Assembly: GCA_021847105.1 (NCBI GenBank)
Contig: JAJZUT010000008.1
Coordinates: 120,993 to 184,992 of the forward strand
Source of the DNA: Pseudomonadota bacterium
GTDB taxonomy: Bacteria; Pseudomonadota; Gammaproteobacteria; Steroidobacterales; Steroidobacteraceae
DNA length: 64,000 nucleotides
Direction: 5' to 3'
Part shown: positions 20,297 to 29,939 of the stretch, in pieces
How positions within the stretch are numbered: the first letter of the stretch is position 1
Layout: every line of letters begins with the position of its first letter
Made by a program: the position numbers and the translations under genes
The notes under the pieces: generated by a model
Told to the model about the DNA's origin: nothing
Seen by the model: the letters and a program-made list of their open reading frames with translations, nothing else
Databases searched by the model: none

Positions 20297-21249
20297 GTCC
20301 CAGCCCTCCTTCACTTTACTTCATAGACTCTATCATCCGCCTGGCGCCCCGGCGCCGGATGTACGAGTCAGATTTTCCACGCCCCGGTGGACGGCGACTC
20401 CATTCAGTCGGCCGACAATGCCACCGCGCAAGGCCACTGGTGCCGTACGTCGGAGCCCATGAACCGTTTGTCACTGCACCCCGCTCGACCGGAAGCGCAC
20501 CGCCCATCCAAGCCGCAGCAATGCACCGCGCCGGCACTCAGCGCCCCTTCCGCTCGATCGCCCGCGCACGCCTCTGCGCCCATCCCCCGTCCCGCGCGAA
20601 CTGCACCGGCACCTTGGACCCGCTCCAGTCACGAGCTGCTCGCCCACACCGGCTCTAGCAACGCCTTTTCCGGTTGCAGTCCGGGCAGCGCGATGAGCAT
20701 GGCTCGGCAAGCCCACTGCCTCGACAAGCCTGCATGATCATTGCTGCAACCCGCTCGAACGACACACCACCGCAGCCGCCGGCAGCTCTGCGGCTCAGGA
20801 CTCGAGGCTCGGCACTGCTGCCCCACTGCGCCCCCTGAGGCAAATCGTGCCCGCCCAAACGAAGCCGTCGTCTGTCGCCGGCATGTCCAGCCAGCATCGC
20901 TCTCATCGGTCCCGCCAGAGCCTGAGACGCAGGGCCAAACGGCCCGCTGGCACGCTGCCGGGGCGATGTCAACATGACTGCAGCACTTATCCCCGTCCCA
21001 CACAGCACGTCCCCGCCTTCACTTGATTTCCACCCGACCTCCGCACAGCCATAAACCCGACGCACATCGTAGTGTGCACGCCGACCGCTGCCGTACGCTC
21101 CCAGTGGAGATTGAGAATCATGCCGTCTCGGATGCTCGCCGTGCCGAGACTGCAGCGGCAGCCCAAAGGAGGGTTCGCTGATCAATTGGCACCCGTGCTG
21201 CCGCATCGAGTACACTGAAAATCCGCATCAGGCTGAGGCCGAACGCATC
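20297..21249. other. Gene-poor stretch of about 950 nt
   Basis: Several overlapping frames are open on both strands, but all are Arg/Ser/Pro/Ala-rich with no start signals or family sequence, as expected of non-coding GC-rich DNA. No tRNA or long repeat seen. A σ54-like site at 21187-21201 is listed separately. Confidence 0.6.
21187..21201 (+). promoter_or_regulatory. Possible σ54 promoter upstream of modE
   Basis: TGGCACCCGTGCTGC has the -24 element intact and GC at the correct -12 position, with one mismatch (CTGC for TTGC). A start near 21213 would leave a 37-nt leader to the ModE ATG. One mismatch in GC-rich DNA can arise by chance. Confidence 0.35.
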
Positions 21250-22062
21250 ATGAGCAGGGAGAAACTCCCACCGTTACAGGTCACGGGAAATCTCTGGCTC
21301 GACCGAAAGGGGCAGAATCTTCTCGGCGGATACCGCATCGATCTGCTCGAGAGCATCGAGCGCTCCGGAACGCTCACCCAAGCGGCCAAAGACGTCGGAC
21401 TCAGTTACAAGGCGGCCTGGGACGCGGTCGATGCCATGAACAATCTCGCCGATAAGCCGCTGGTCGTTCGCAGTGCCGGCGGTCGGGCCGGCGGCGGCAG
21501 CGCGCTGACCGAACACGGCAGGCGACTAGTGCAGCTTTACCGTCTGCTCGAGAGCGGCTGGCAACAGCTGCTGAGTCGCATGCAGGCCGAGCTCGGCGAT
21601 CTCGAACAATTGAACAACCTGATGAGGGCCCTCACCGTGCGAACCAGCGCGCGCAACGAACTCCGAGGCACCATCAAGACTGTCCGCAAGGGAACAGTCA
21701 ACGCGGATGTGATACTCGACGTCGGCGACGGCCTGGAGGTCTTTGCCTCAATTACAAACGAGGCGGTTGAGGAACTCGACCTTCATCCGGGACGAAATGC
21801 ATTTGCGCTGATCAAATCGAGCTTCGTCATGCTGGCGGTCGACCGGACTCTGCGCATCAGCGCCCGGAACAGACTGTGCGGCGTCGTCAGCAGCGTAGAA
21901 GTCGGCGCGGTCAACAGCAAAGTGAAGATCCGGCTTGCCGGCGAGCGCACTCTGACCGCCATCATCACCAATGAAGCACTCAAAGAGCTGGACCTTGGCG
22001 AGGGAAGTGCCTGTTGCGCACTGATCAAGGCATCGCACGTTCTGATCGCGGTCAATGATTGA
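21250..22062 (+). CDS. modE: ModE family molybdate-responsive transcriptional regulator
   Basis: A 270-residue protein of normal ModE length. Residues 1-120 hold the winged helix (LLESIERSGTLTQAAKDVGLSYKAAWDAVDAMN; AGGRAGGGSALTEHGRRLV). Two Mop/TOBE molybdate-binding domains follow: SARNELRGTIKTVRKGTVNADV near 132 and SARNRLCGVVSSVEVGAVNSKV near 203. ModE binds molybdate as a dimer and controls molybdate uptake and molybdoenzyme genes. No modABC or molybdoenzyme gene is in the window, so this is an isolated copy here. Upstream is a gene-poor region with a σ54-like site. Confidence 0.92.
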   Translation: MSREKLPPLQVTGNLWLDRKGQNLLGGYRIDLLESIERSGTLTQAAKDVGLSYKAAWDAVDAMNNLADKPLVVRSAGGRAGGGSALTEHGRRLVQLYRLLESGWQQLLSRMQAELGDLEQLNNLMRALTVRTSARNELRGTIKTVRKGTVNADVILDVGDGLEVFASITNEAVEELDLHPGRNAFALIKSSFVMLAVDRTLRISARNRLCGVVSSVEVGAVNSKVKIRLAGERTLTAIITNEALKELDLGEGSACCALIKASHVLIAVND

Positions 22063-22253
22063 AGTACCCCGATTACAGCCTTCGACCCACGGAAGACTCC
22101 GCCGCGGATCGGCACCAGAGAACTCACGCTGAGCGGAAATCAATGCCCGGCTGTCCGGGCGTCGGTGCACGTGTCGATGGCCACCCGCTCCACCTCCCGT
22201 GCAATGCCAGATCGTTGATGTCGGGATGCGCGCCGCTCGCCAATCGACCTGAT

Positions 22254-22994
22254 TCAGAGCTCCTGCCTTGTCGGCCGAAAGAGGATTTCGTTGACGTCCA
22301 CCTCGTCCGGCTGACTGATCGCAAAGGCCACCACACGTGCGAAGGACTCCGCGGGGATGGCAACTGCGGAATAAAATTCCTGGATGTTCCGCGCGACGTC
22401 GCTCTCTGTGACGCTCAGCGGAAGTTCCGACTCGACCGCTCCAGGGGAAATAATGGTGGTCCGAATATTGTAGGGCTTGACCTCCTGCCGCAGCCCTTCG
22501 GAGATCACCCGCACCGCCGTCTTGGTCGCCGCATAAACCGCGCTTCCAGGACGCACCTTATGGCCCGCCACGGAAGACACGTTGATGATGTGTCCGCTTT
22601 TCTGCTCCTTCATATGAGGCATCGCCGCGGCGATGCCGTACAGGACGCCCTTCAGGTTCACATCGATCATCCGGTCCCAATCCTGCACTTTGCACCGCTC
22701 CAACAGCGAATGAGGCATCAATCCGGCATTGTTGACGAGAACATCGATGCGCCCATGCAATTGCACCGCCCGGTCCACCAAGTCCTTCACCTGATCGCTG
22801 CGGGTCACGTCAGTCTGGACGGCTGCCTCGCTCGCCAGGCCGAGTTCCGCCGCCATGGCCTGCAACCGATCGTGACGCCGTGCCCCAAGAACGACTCTGG
22901 CCCCTTCGCGCGCAAGGTACCGGGCCGCCGCCGCCCCCAGTCCGCTGCTCGCTCCGGTGATGACGATGACTTTACCCTTGATGCCGTCCGTCAT
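22254..22994 (-). CDS. SDR family NAD(P)-dependent oxidoreductase
   Basis: A 246-residue classical SDR: cofactor motif TGASSGLG at 13-20, NNAG at 88-91, catalytic YAATK at 154-158. The ARRHDRL segment after the second strand suggests NADP(H). The C-terminal half ([41 protein letters not shown]) matches the YdfG/serine-dehydrogenase-like group of general SDRs. The ATG at 22994 has GGAG 8 nt upstream. It runs convergent to modE with 191 nt between. Physiological substrate unknown. Confidence 0.88.
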   Translation of the reverse strand: MTDGIKGKVIVITGASSGLGAAAARYLAREGARVVLGARRHDRLQAMAAELGLASEAAVQTDVTRSDQVKDLVDRAVQLHGRIDVLVNNAGLMPHSLLERCKVQDWDRMIDVNLKGVLYGIAAAMPHMKEQKSGHIINVSSVAGHKVRPGSAVYAATKTAVRVISEGLRQEVKPYNIRTTIISPGAVESELPLSVTESDVARNIQEFYSAVAIPAESFARVVAFAISQPDEVDVNEILFRPTRQEL

Positions 22995-23316
22995 GATGTG
23001 AACTCCAATACAATGAGCGTTGCAATCGCGCCTCTCCACACTCATGTCGAGGCGGGCGGAAAAGATCTTCTATCAACGTGCGCACGCCGGGAAACACAGG
23101 GTGCGACCCATGCGCGGAATCGGAGCAGGTCGAGGATGAGAATCCACCATCGCGCCGTCGGGCGACGCTAGTGCAAATTGGACCTAAGCTCAAGGGCCGG
23201 CAGGACCTCGCCTGCAGAAATTCGATCGCGCTCGGCAAGCGCATGCCGTGTGTGCCGCGCTTCGCCATGAGCCGGCGGTCGCCCGCTCATGCCACGCTGC
23301 CGTCACACGGCCATGC
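22995..23316. other. Intergenic stretch, no gene seen
   Basis: About 320 nt between the SDR start and the end of the outer-membrane protein gene. No frame with coding character, no RNA gene and no repeat recognised. Confidence 0.55.
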
Positions 23317-24042
23317 TCAGAAGCGCAGGGCGACACCCAGATCCACAATTGGGTACCACTGAAATTTATTGATCTTGTTGTAGAGAGAATGTTGTTCGAG
23401 CGCCGTGTCGCTCTGTATCGTGCCGCAGAGCACGCTGCCTGCCGGAGCGAGCGAGCCGCATTGGGCGTTCAGCGTTACCACGGGGTTGCCGGTGTAGATC
23501 GCCCCAATATCGAACAGAAAGTGCACTCTCGAGCTTGTGCCGACCGGGTTGCCCCAACCGAGACCCAAATACGGGGCCGCTGAGTGGCTGAATTTCGCCT
23601 GCCCAGTCAGCGTGCCCAGTTGGCTCGTGGTATAGGTGTGGCCGTTGATGGTGTAGGCGCCCGCAACGGGCTCCCCGGTGACATCCAGACGGGTATTGTC
23701 CCCAGCCACCCCTGCAGTGAGATGGAATTCGCCCTTGAACGGATACCAGTCGAGCAGCGCCGTCAGGGTGCTCAGCTTCAATGAGCCATGATAGTTGACA
23801 TCGGTGGTATTCAGAGAATGGCTGAGCGTGAATCCACTATACCCAAGCCGCAGCGTGAAAGAACGGTTCATCGCGGCGTCGAGGTCCAGTCCGGCACCGA
23901 GTGTTCCGGCGCGGAGCGAGAGCCCGAAATTCATCGCGGACGCACCGGTGGACGCATGGCCGCTTGGCGCCCCCAGGATGAGCAGCAGGGCCACGGCGCC
24001 GAGGAAGGCGGGAATTCGGATTTTGCGGAGCGAGCTCGACAT
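23317..24042 (-). CDS. Outer-membrane β-barrel protein, eight-stranded type
   Basis: A 241-residue protein with a signal peptide (hydrophobic 11-24, cleavage after GHA near residue 30) and alternating amphipathic strands: LSLRAGTLGAGLDL, SFTLRLGYSGFTL, LSTLTALLDWYP, FHLTAGVAG, AAPYLGLGWG and RVHFLFDIGAIYTG. It ends in the sorting signal YPIVDLGVALRF with terminal Phe. Two cysteines in one loop (QCGSLAPAGSVLCG) may form a disulphide. Size and layout fit an OmpW/OmpA-like small barrel; the ligand is unknown. It stands alone. Confidence 0.82.
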   Translation of the reverse strand: MSSSLRKIRIPAFLGAVALLLILGAPSGHASTGASAMNFGLSLRAGTLGAGLDLDAAMNRSFTLRLGYSGFTLSHSLNTTDVNYHGSLKLSTLTALLDWYPFKGEFHLTAGVAGDNTRLDVTGEPVAGAYTINGHTYTTSQLGTLTGQAKFSHSAAPYLGLGWGNPVGTSSRVHFLFDIGAIYTGNPVVTLNAQCGSLAPAGSVLCGTIQSDTALEQHSLYNKINKFQWYPIVDLGVALRF

Positions 24043-24458
24043 AGAAGAACCTCAGGCTGGTAGCAGCGCGGTCAGCGGTCTGATCGTTCGTGCGCCGAGG
24101 TGAAAATTCGATCACGTCTGCCGAGGTCCAGACCCCGCATTACGTCACGGATTATGATAGTCCGGTTCGCGATCACCGCCCAAGCACCGCTCCAATGCCA
24201 AGGTCGCGCCCGCACACTCTCGTCTGTTCAGCGGCAAGACCGCCCCTGCAGCACCGGCCCCGGGCCAGCCGGCCGCACGGCAAGAGCCGCTCCGCCGTGC
24301 GTGCCTCCCCCGATTGCCCCGGATCTTTTGAATCTGTCTCTGGCCAGTGCGCCGCAGGAGACGCGAGTCCGCGAGCGCCCGGCGCCACCCTCCTCCGCAG
24401 CCCGAGGTCCAGCTCGAGCCATCGAGCACACCGTGCCCGCTGCGGATGCTCCGCTCGC
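24043..24458. other. Intergenic stretch, no gene seen
   Basis: About 415 nt between the barrel gene start and the end of the GGDEF-EAL gene. Frames present are Arg/Ala/Pro-rich without starts or family sequence. Confidence 0.55.
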
Positions 24459-27308
24459 CTACACGGTCTCTCGCTCGCGTTGACGCCGGCGCAACAACGC
24501 CCGAAAGGCATCGCTGCGCAGCGGCGTGCTCAGCGCGTACCCCTGCAACAGGTCACACCCCTGACGACGCAAGAATTCACGCTGCGCCTCGCTTTCCACT
24601 CCTTCGGCGACCACGCGCATGCCGAGGCTGTGTCCCAAGGCGATGCTCGCGTCCACGATGGCCCGATCTCTTGCATCCACCTCGATGCCCTGCACGAAAC
24701 TCCGGTCGATTTTCAGTTCATCGATCCGGAAACGCTTGAGATAGGCCAAAGAGGAAAATCCGGTTCCGAAATCATCGATGCTGAGACCGAACCCCGCCTC
24801 CTTCGCCGCGCAGACCGCCCGCTCTCCCCGTTCCGCGTTCACGAGTGCACTCTCGGTCACCTCCAGGCACAACCGCGCCGGCGACACCCGCTCCTCGCGC
24901 AAGATGCGAAGCAACGCCTCGACCATGTTCGTTTGCTGAAAGTGCATCGCTGAGATATTGACGCTGATTGAACCGATCGCGCACCCGATGGCGTCCGTCT
25001 CGCGCAATTCCGCACACACCATGCGCAACACCCATTCGGTGAGCGGGACAATGAGACCGGCTTGCTCGGCGATGGGAATGAAGGTCGCCGGGGGGCATGC
25101 CTCGCCCTGTGGCGTCCAGCGCAGCAGGGCCTCGCAGCTTTGCGTCAGACCATCGTGCGCATCAAACTGCGGTTGAAAAACCAGATGCAGTTCACTGTGC
25201 TCGATAGCGCGCCGCAGTCCATTCTCGACCCTGAATCGCGTGCGCATCTGATCGACGATATCGGGGGTGAAGAACTGGACCTCAGAATGCCCCGATTGCT
25301 TGGCCCGGTGCAGTGCTGCATCGGCCTTGGTCAGCAGCTCATCAGCTGCGGCCCCATCATCAGGCCAAATACATGCGCCGATCACCGGCGGCGCAACGAC
25401 TTCCAAGCCGTTCAACCGGTGAGGCCTCAACAGCTGCGCGAGGACGCGCTCGCAATAACTCGACAGTTCCGCCGGCGTTCGCACCGGCGCCATCACCGCA
25501 AATTGATCGCCGCCCAGGCGAGCCACTAGAAAGGTCTGTGGCGTCTCGCGCTCGAGACGTCTGGCAACCCGACGCAGCAGTCGGTCACCGGCGTCATGCC
25601 CCATCACCGTATTGAGATGCTTAAGATCCAACACATCGATACGCAGGACACCGATGAGTGTTCCGGAGGACTGGTTCCTGCGGATCGCCGCCCCGAGCCG
25701 ATCTTCGAACAGCGTCCGGTTGGGCAGTCTTGTCAGTTCGTCGTGTGTCGCAAGATACTCGATGCGGTGCTGTGCCCCCCGAACCAATTCGATGTCCCGA
25801 TAAACATGCACGTAATGCGTCACCTCGCCATCGGCACTGTGCACCCCGGTGATGCTCACCCACTTGAAGAACCGCTCGCCGTCGAATCCCCGGCTCCACA
25901 CACCTCCCTGCCATCCGTCCTGGTGCTGCAGCCGTGCGCGCGGCATCGAGAACGATTGCTGCTCGTGTTCATTTGAGTGCAGGATTTCAATGCTCCTGCC
26001 CTGCAGGCCCCCTGGCGCGTAGCCCGACATGCGGTACATTGCCTGATTCGCCGTCAAAATCGAACCCGTGGCATCGGTAAGCAGCACGCCGTCGCGGTGG
26101 TGCGCAAACGCCTCGGCCGCCAGCATCAGCTCCGCTTCGGCTCGCTTGCGCTGCGTCACATCACGATGCACCTCCCAGATTCCCTCCTGCTCTCCGGCCT
26201 CGCGATGCAGGATCGCCGAGCTCTCGAACAACATTCGCCGGCCATCGGCCAGCACGCATTCGCTCTCGTACGGGCCAAAGGCTTCGTGTGCGACGCAGCC
26301 GGCCACGACGGCCTCCCATGCAATGGCCTGCGCGCCGGAGGAGTTGACACCGATCGGACGGCGGCGCAAAGCCCCCGCTCCGATCTCGCTGCCGAACAGC
26401 TTCGCATAGCTTCGATTAAATTCCCGAGCCGTGCCGTCCAGACCGTACTGCACAATGGCGTCGGTCAGGCTCTCGTAGAAGGTGTGAAACTTCCGCTCCT
26501 CTCGTCGGATGCGATCCTGCAGCTCGATCTCCGTCGACACATCCTCGAAGATCCAGAGCCAGCCGCGCCGCTCTGCGGCTTGCAGGGGAGAACATGTCAC
26601 ACGCAGCGCACGTGGCGCGTCCGCGAACCGCCAGGTCATTGCCGCGATCGCCTCGGGCATCTGACCCAAAAATAGAGGCTGCAGCTGCTCGCGCAACGCC
26701 GCCTCGTTCTGCGCGCGGCTCACCAGTCCGCGCAACCCCTGCGCCAATTCACTCATGGTCGCAAAACCCGCCCGCAGTCCGAGCAGCGCTCCAGCCGCAG
26801 CATTGAGATATCCGCTAAACAGTTCCGGCACAAGCAATACAACCGCCTGTGAGAGTGAATCGGCGATTTGCCAGGCACTGACGGGACTGGCAGCGCGCAG
26901 ACCCGTGGCATTCAACAAGGCGAACGGCTGCAGTAGAAGGTGCTGCGTCGGCGCATCGGTCGCGAATGATCCGGGGATCGCCTCCACCGAACTCCAGGCG
27001 ACGTGCACGCCCACTGAATCCCCGTTCTCGAAGCGATATCGGGCCACGGCGAGGGCCGCCGGCAACCTCGCAAGCCCCCGGGCGCGCAGCGCGAACGGCA
27101 AATGGGTCGAGACCCCGTCCGAATCGGCGAACAGCGCAATGTCCTCATCCGGCGGACTCAGCACGAAGGGCCGCTCGATCCAACCGGCCGGCAGACACTC
27201 GAGCGGGTATGCCACGCCATCTGGCCCTGCGCGCCAAAAACACACGGCGCTGGCACCGAGCTGCCCGAGCAGGTGCCTGGCATGCATGGGCAAGGCGATA
27301 CTAGGCAC
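24459..27308 (-). CDS. PAS-GGDEF-EAL c-di-GMP signalling protein
   Basis: A 949-residue cytosolic protein. Residues 1-240 are an unassigned input region, followed by PAS domains at about 270-395 (FYESLTDAIVQYGLDGTAREFNRSYAKLFG) and 395-520 (HRDGVLLTDATGSILTANQAM). The GGDEF domain has a changed active site, GGDQF near 598, so it may be regulatory. The EAL domain is well kept: EALLRW near 727 and DDFGTGFSSLAYLKRF near 844, consistent with a c-di-GMP phosphodiesterase. The GTG start at 27308 overlaps the stop of the RsbQ-like hydrolase gene by 8 nt, and an ATG at 27287 is an alternative start. Pairing with that hydrolase suggests the PAS domain reads its product. Confidence 0.88.
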   Translation of the reverse strand: MPSIALPMHARHLLGQLGASAVCFWRAGPDGVAYPLECLPAGWIERPFVLSPPDEDIALFADSDGVSTHLPFALRARGLARLPAALAVARYRFENGDSVGVHVAWSSVEAIPGSFATDAPTQHLLLQPFALLNATGLRAASPVSAWQIADSLSQAVVLLVPELFSGYLNAAAGALLGLRAGFATMSELAQGLRGLVSRAQNEAALREQLQPLFLGQMPEAIAAMTWRFADAPRALRVTCSPLQAAERRGWLWIFEDVSTEIELQDRIRREERKFHTFYESLTDAIVQYGLDGTAREFNRSYAKLFGSEIGAGALRRRPIGVNSSGAQAIAWEAVVAGCVAHEAFGPYESECVLADGRRMLFESSAILHREAGEQEGIWEVHRDVTQRKRAEAELMLAAEAFAHHRDGVLLTDATGSILTANQAMYRMSGYAPGGLQGRSIEILHSNEHEQQSFSMPRARLQHQDGWQGGVWSRGFDGERFFKWVSITGVHSADGEVTHYVHVYRDIELVRGAQHRIEYLATHDELTRLPNRTLFEDRLGAAIRRNQSSGTLIGVLRIDVLDLKHLNTVMGHDAGDRLLRRVARRLERETPQTFLVARLGGDQFAVMAPVRTPAELSSYCERVLAQLLRPHRLNGLEVVAPPVIGACIWPDDGAAADELLTKADAALHRAKQSGHSEVQFFTPDIVDQMRTRFRVENGLRRAIEHSELHLVFQPQFDAHDGLTQSCEALLRWTPQGEACPPATFIPIAEQAGLIVPLTEWVLRMVCAELRETDAIGCAIGSISVNISAMHFQQTNMVEALLRILREERVSPARLCLEVTESALVNAERGERAVCAAKEAGFGLSIDDFGTGFSSLAYLKRFRIDELKIDRSFVQGIEVDARDRAIVDASIALGHSLGMRVVAEGVESEAQREFLRRQGCDLLQGYALSTPLRSDAFRALLRRRQRERETV

Positions 27309-28116
27309 GATCGATCTCTCGCAGACACTCCAGCAGAGCGACGTTCACCTTCTCCGGGGCCGTCACGTGCGGCAGATGTCCGCGCACATCGATGTTCATC
27401 AACTTGCGCGCACTGCCGTGCTCAGCCAGCCATCGCGCGGCAGGTGCAGGAACCGCCGGATCGTGCCGCGCCGTGATCACGAAAAGTGGCGTACGCAATT
27501 CGGACACTTCGGCCCGATAATCCGAGTTCAGCGTCGCATTCAGGGCCGCACTGGCCACATCTGCGCGCAGTTGCAGCAGCATCTGCGTGAACTCGTAAGC
27601 GCTCAAGTAGCGATTGGATTCTCCAACCATCGCAGAGGCAAAGCCGTTCGCCCAGGCGGCGTAATCGGTACGCATCTCGGTGAGGAGCGCCTCGAGCGCC
27701 GTTTGGCTGAATCCGCCGATGTAGCCGGTCGCGGGATCATCGAGGTAGCGGGCCGAGGCGCCCAGAGTGATGACGGCATCGAATACGCCTGGGCAGCCAT
27801 TAGCGGTAAGAATACCTGCCATGCCGCCCATGGAATGGCCCAGATAGATAGCCCCCCGGACCCTCAGCTCCTGCATCAGCAATGCAAGGTCTTCCGCAAA
27901 ACCGAACAGGGAGGCGTGGCGCGCCGGATCGAAGGCAGCATTCGTCTCTGTCGTGGCGCCCGGGAAATCGAGCGTCACCACCCGGTAATCGTCTGACAAT
28001 GCCTCGATCTGCCGTCGCCAGCAACTTTGCTCGGTGCCCAGCCCATGACCGAACACTATGGTTCGTGAGCCGTTCCCGGCGATACGGACATTGAGGCGGC
28101 GCGTCCAGTATTCCAT
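27301..28116 (-). CDS. RsbQ-type α/β hydrolase
   Basis: A 271-residue α/β hydrolase, almost the same length as Bacillus RsbQ (269). It starts NVRIAGNGSRTIVFGHGLGTEQ, has Ser95 in the elbow GHSMGG, Asp219 in TARHDPAVP and His247 in RGHLPHVTAPEKV. Those positions match the catalytic triad of RsbQ and of the plant D14/KAI2 receptors. RsbQ acts on a small hydrophobic compound and hands the signal to the PAS domain of its partner RsbP. Here the partner gene downstream encodes a PAS-GGDEF-EAL protein and overlaps by 8 nt. That points to control of c-di-GMP by the hydrolase product (inference). Confidence 0.85.
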   Translation of the reverse strand: MEYWTRRLNVRIAGNGSRTIVFGHGLGTEQSCWRRQIEALSDDYRVVTLDFPGATTETNAAFDPARHASLFGFAEDLALLMQELRVRGAIYLGHSMGGMAGILTANGCPGVFDAVITLGASARYLDDPATGYIGGFSQTALEALLTEMRTDYAAWANGFASAMVGESNRYLSAYEFTQMLLQLRADVASAALNATLNSDYRAEVSELRTPLFVITARHDPAVPAPAARWLAEHGSARKLMNIDVRGHLPHVTAPEKVNVALLECLREIDRA

Positions 28117-28523
28117 AGGGCCATGCGAACCACTGGGGGACAGTGTGATGCGAGACCTCTCTGATCCGACCGTTCGCCATTCCCCCGCCCAGACGGCGAA
28201 CCTGAGCACCCAGCTGCAGCCGATAACGATGCTAATACTCGCCCGCACTTCAGGCAAATCATGACCCGAGAAACCACTCCCTGTTCACGCGGTACGAACT
28301 CCGGGCGTGACTCACTTCACGCAGAACCGCTCCGCAGAGCACCCTTGTCCGCCCCCGGGCGCTCGTATCGTCCCCGCCGAGCCGATGTTTTGCCGTCTCC
28401 CCACCGGCCACGCTGCACTCAAGCGCACCAATTCCAGCGAGGAATGAGCCCCGAGCAGTCGATCCGAAGCGGCATCGCCTGCGCCCTCAGTCAACCAGCC
28501 CTATCCCTTCGCTGGCCCGCAAG
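28117..28523. other. Intergenic stretch, no gene seen
   Basis: About 400 nt between the RsbQ-like gene start and the end of the next hydrolase gene on the same strand. It must hold the promoter of the signalling pair. No terminator or repeat stands out. Confidence 0.5.
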
Positions 28524-29939
28524 TCAATGCAACGGCGCGGCCGCCGCCCGGCGTAGAGTGAGACCAACCGCAAATGAGCGCTGGAAGCCTTTCCACACGG
28601 TTACGTCGCCGGTTGCGGGACTGTAGGCCGAGAACCGCGCGTGATCATGCGGCCACACGCCTCGGCCCGCGTGAACCACCGGGACATTGAGATACGCCGC
28701 CTGCGCAGTCTCGTGTTTCAGATACACGTCAAGAAATGCCGTGATGAAGTGAGTGTTGATCGCATTTACCCTACGCGTATTCCAGACTGGATCCTGGAAC
28801 CAGGACAGATTCCACAGGGAGCTACGCATCTGTCTTGGAACAGGATCGAGGCCAATATCGTGACCCGCCTCTTCAAACGTAAGCAGATAGCGCGGCGCAT
28901 GGATCGCCTTACGAAACACCCGCAAACCGGCTCGTCGGTAGCCTACGGTGCGATCACGATTGCCATTGATCAACAGCAGTGGCACGTGTATCGCAGCGAG
29001 TCCATGCTTACCCCACGCATCCAGAGGCGGCCCTCCAGCCGGCGAGATGGCAACCACTGCCCGCAAATGCGCCACCTTGACGGCATCTTGCCGCGCGCCA
29101 CCGCGGCAATAGGGCAACAGCAAACCACCCGGAATAACCTTGGCGAGCCGACTGTCCGGATCGAGCACGGCGCCCGCCGCTGTCAACACTCCATAACCGC
29201 CCATCGAATAGCCGATCAATGCGGTTCGATTCGGGTCGATCCAATGCTTCGCAGCAAGCGTCTTCTGCAGAGTCGCCGCGACGAATGCAATGTCGAGCGG
29301 GCGCCGCAAAAACGGCTCCGGGAAATCCTTTTTGTCGGTGATCGGCGGGTCATCATGATGAATTGCTGCGACCACAAAGCCCTTGGACGCCAAATTCTCC
29401 GTGATCCAGGTCATCGCGGCCGGGGCGTTGCTGTATCCATGCGACACGACGACCAGAGGGTACGGACCACCCTCAAACGGCGCATTCCGCACCGCAATCC
29501 CCGGCACGGTAAAGCGAGCCGGCGGAGCCGGCGGATCCGACGGAAAGCTCGCCGTGTAAACGGCCCGCGGCGCACCCGGCTCACGCCGTGCCGGATACCA
29601 GATGTCGACCACCAGAGTGCGGTTTTCCTTCGGTGCGCTGTGCGTCGCGGCGTTGTAGGCAAGGACATTCACCTGCCCGCGCTCGACGAGCCTGAGGCGC
29701 TCAACCCCCACTGCATAAGAGCCCAATCGGGCCAACGCAGGAGCATCAGGGCCATACACGCTCGGCGGCTGGTGCGCCCAAACTGGCACACAGCTCGTCA
29801 CCGAAGCGATGATCGTCAATAGAGTCGCGAGCGATTTGACGCGCGGGCGCGAAACCCTCCGCATCTGCTCTGCTTCGACCCCAACTCGCGCTGCCTGCAC
29901 GCCCCACTGCAACCGGATCCCGCGCTTCAGATGTCGCAT
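28524..29939 (-). CDS. Secreted α/β hydrolase (dienelactone/PAF-acetylhydrolase-like)
   Basis: A 471-residue protein counted from the ATG at 29939, which has GAGGAGG 10 nt upstream. A later ATG at 29864 would give a more usual signal peptide (hydrophobic SLATLLTIIASVTSCVPVWA). The enzyme domain follows: LVVDIWYPARR, YPLVVVSHGYSNAP for the oxyanion region, nucleophile elbow GYSMGGYG near 275, LLINGNRDRTV for the acid and EAGHDIGLDP for the His. This fits the large α/β hydrolases that act on esters or lactones. It is divergent from the TonB receptor across nearly 700 nt, and the two could work on one substrate; that is a guess. Confidence 0.8.
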   Translation of the reverse strand: MRHLKRGIRLQWGVQAARVGVEAEQMRRVSRPRVKSLATLLTIIASVTSCVPVWAHQPPSVYGPDAPALARLGSYAVGVERLRLVERGQVNVLAYNAATHSAPKENRTLVVDIWYPARREPGAPRAVYTASFPSDPPAPPARFTVPGIAVRNAPFEGGPYPLVVVSHGYSNAPAAMTWITENLASKGFVVAAIHHDDPPITDKKDFPEPFLRRPLDIAFVAATLQKTLAAKHWIDPNRTALIGYSMGGYGVLTAAGAVLDPDSRLAKVIPGGLLLPYCRGGARQDAVKVAHLRAVVAISPAGGPPLDAWGKHGLAAIHVPLLLINGNRDRTVGYRRAGLRVFRKAIHAPRYLLTFEEAGHDIGLDPVPRQMRSSLWNLSWFQDPVWNTRRVNAINTHFITAFLDVYLKHETAQAAYLNVPVVHAGRGVWPHDHARFSAYSPATGDVTVWKGFQRSFAVGLTLRRAAAAPLH

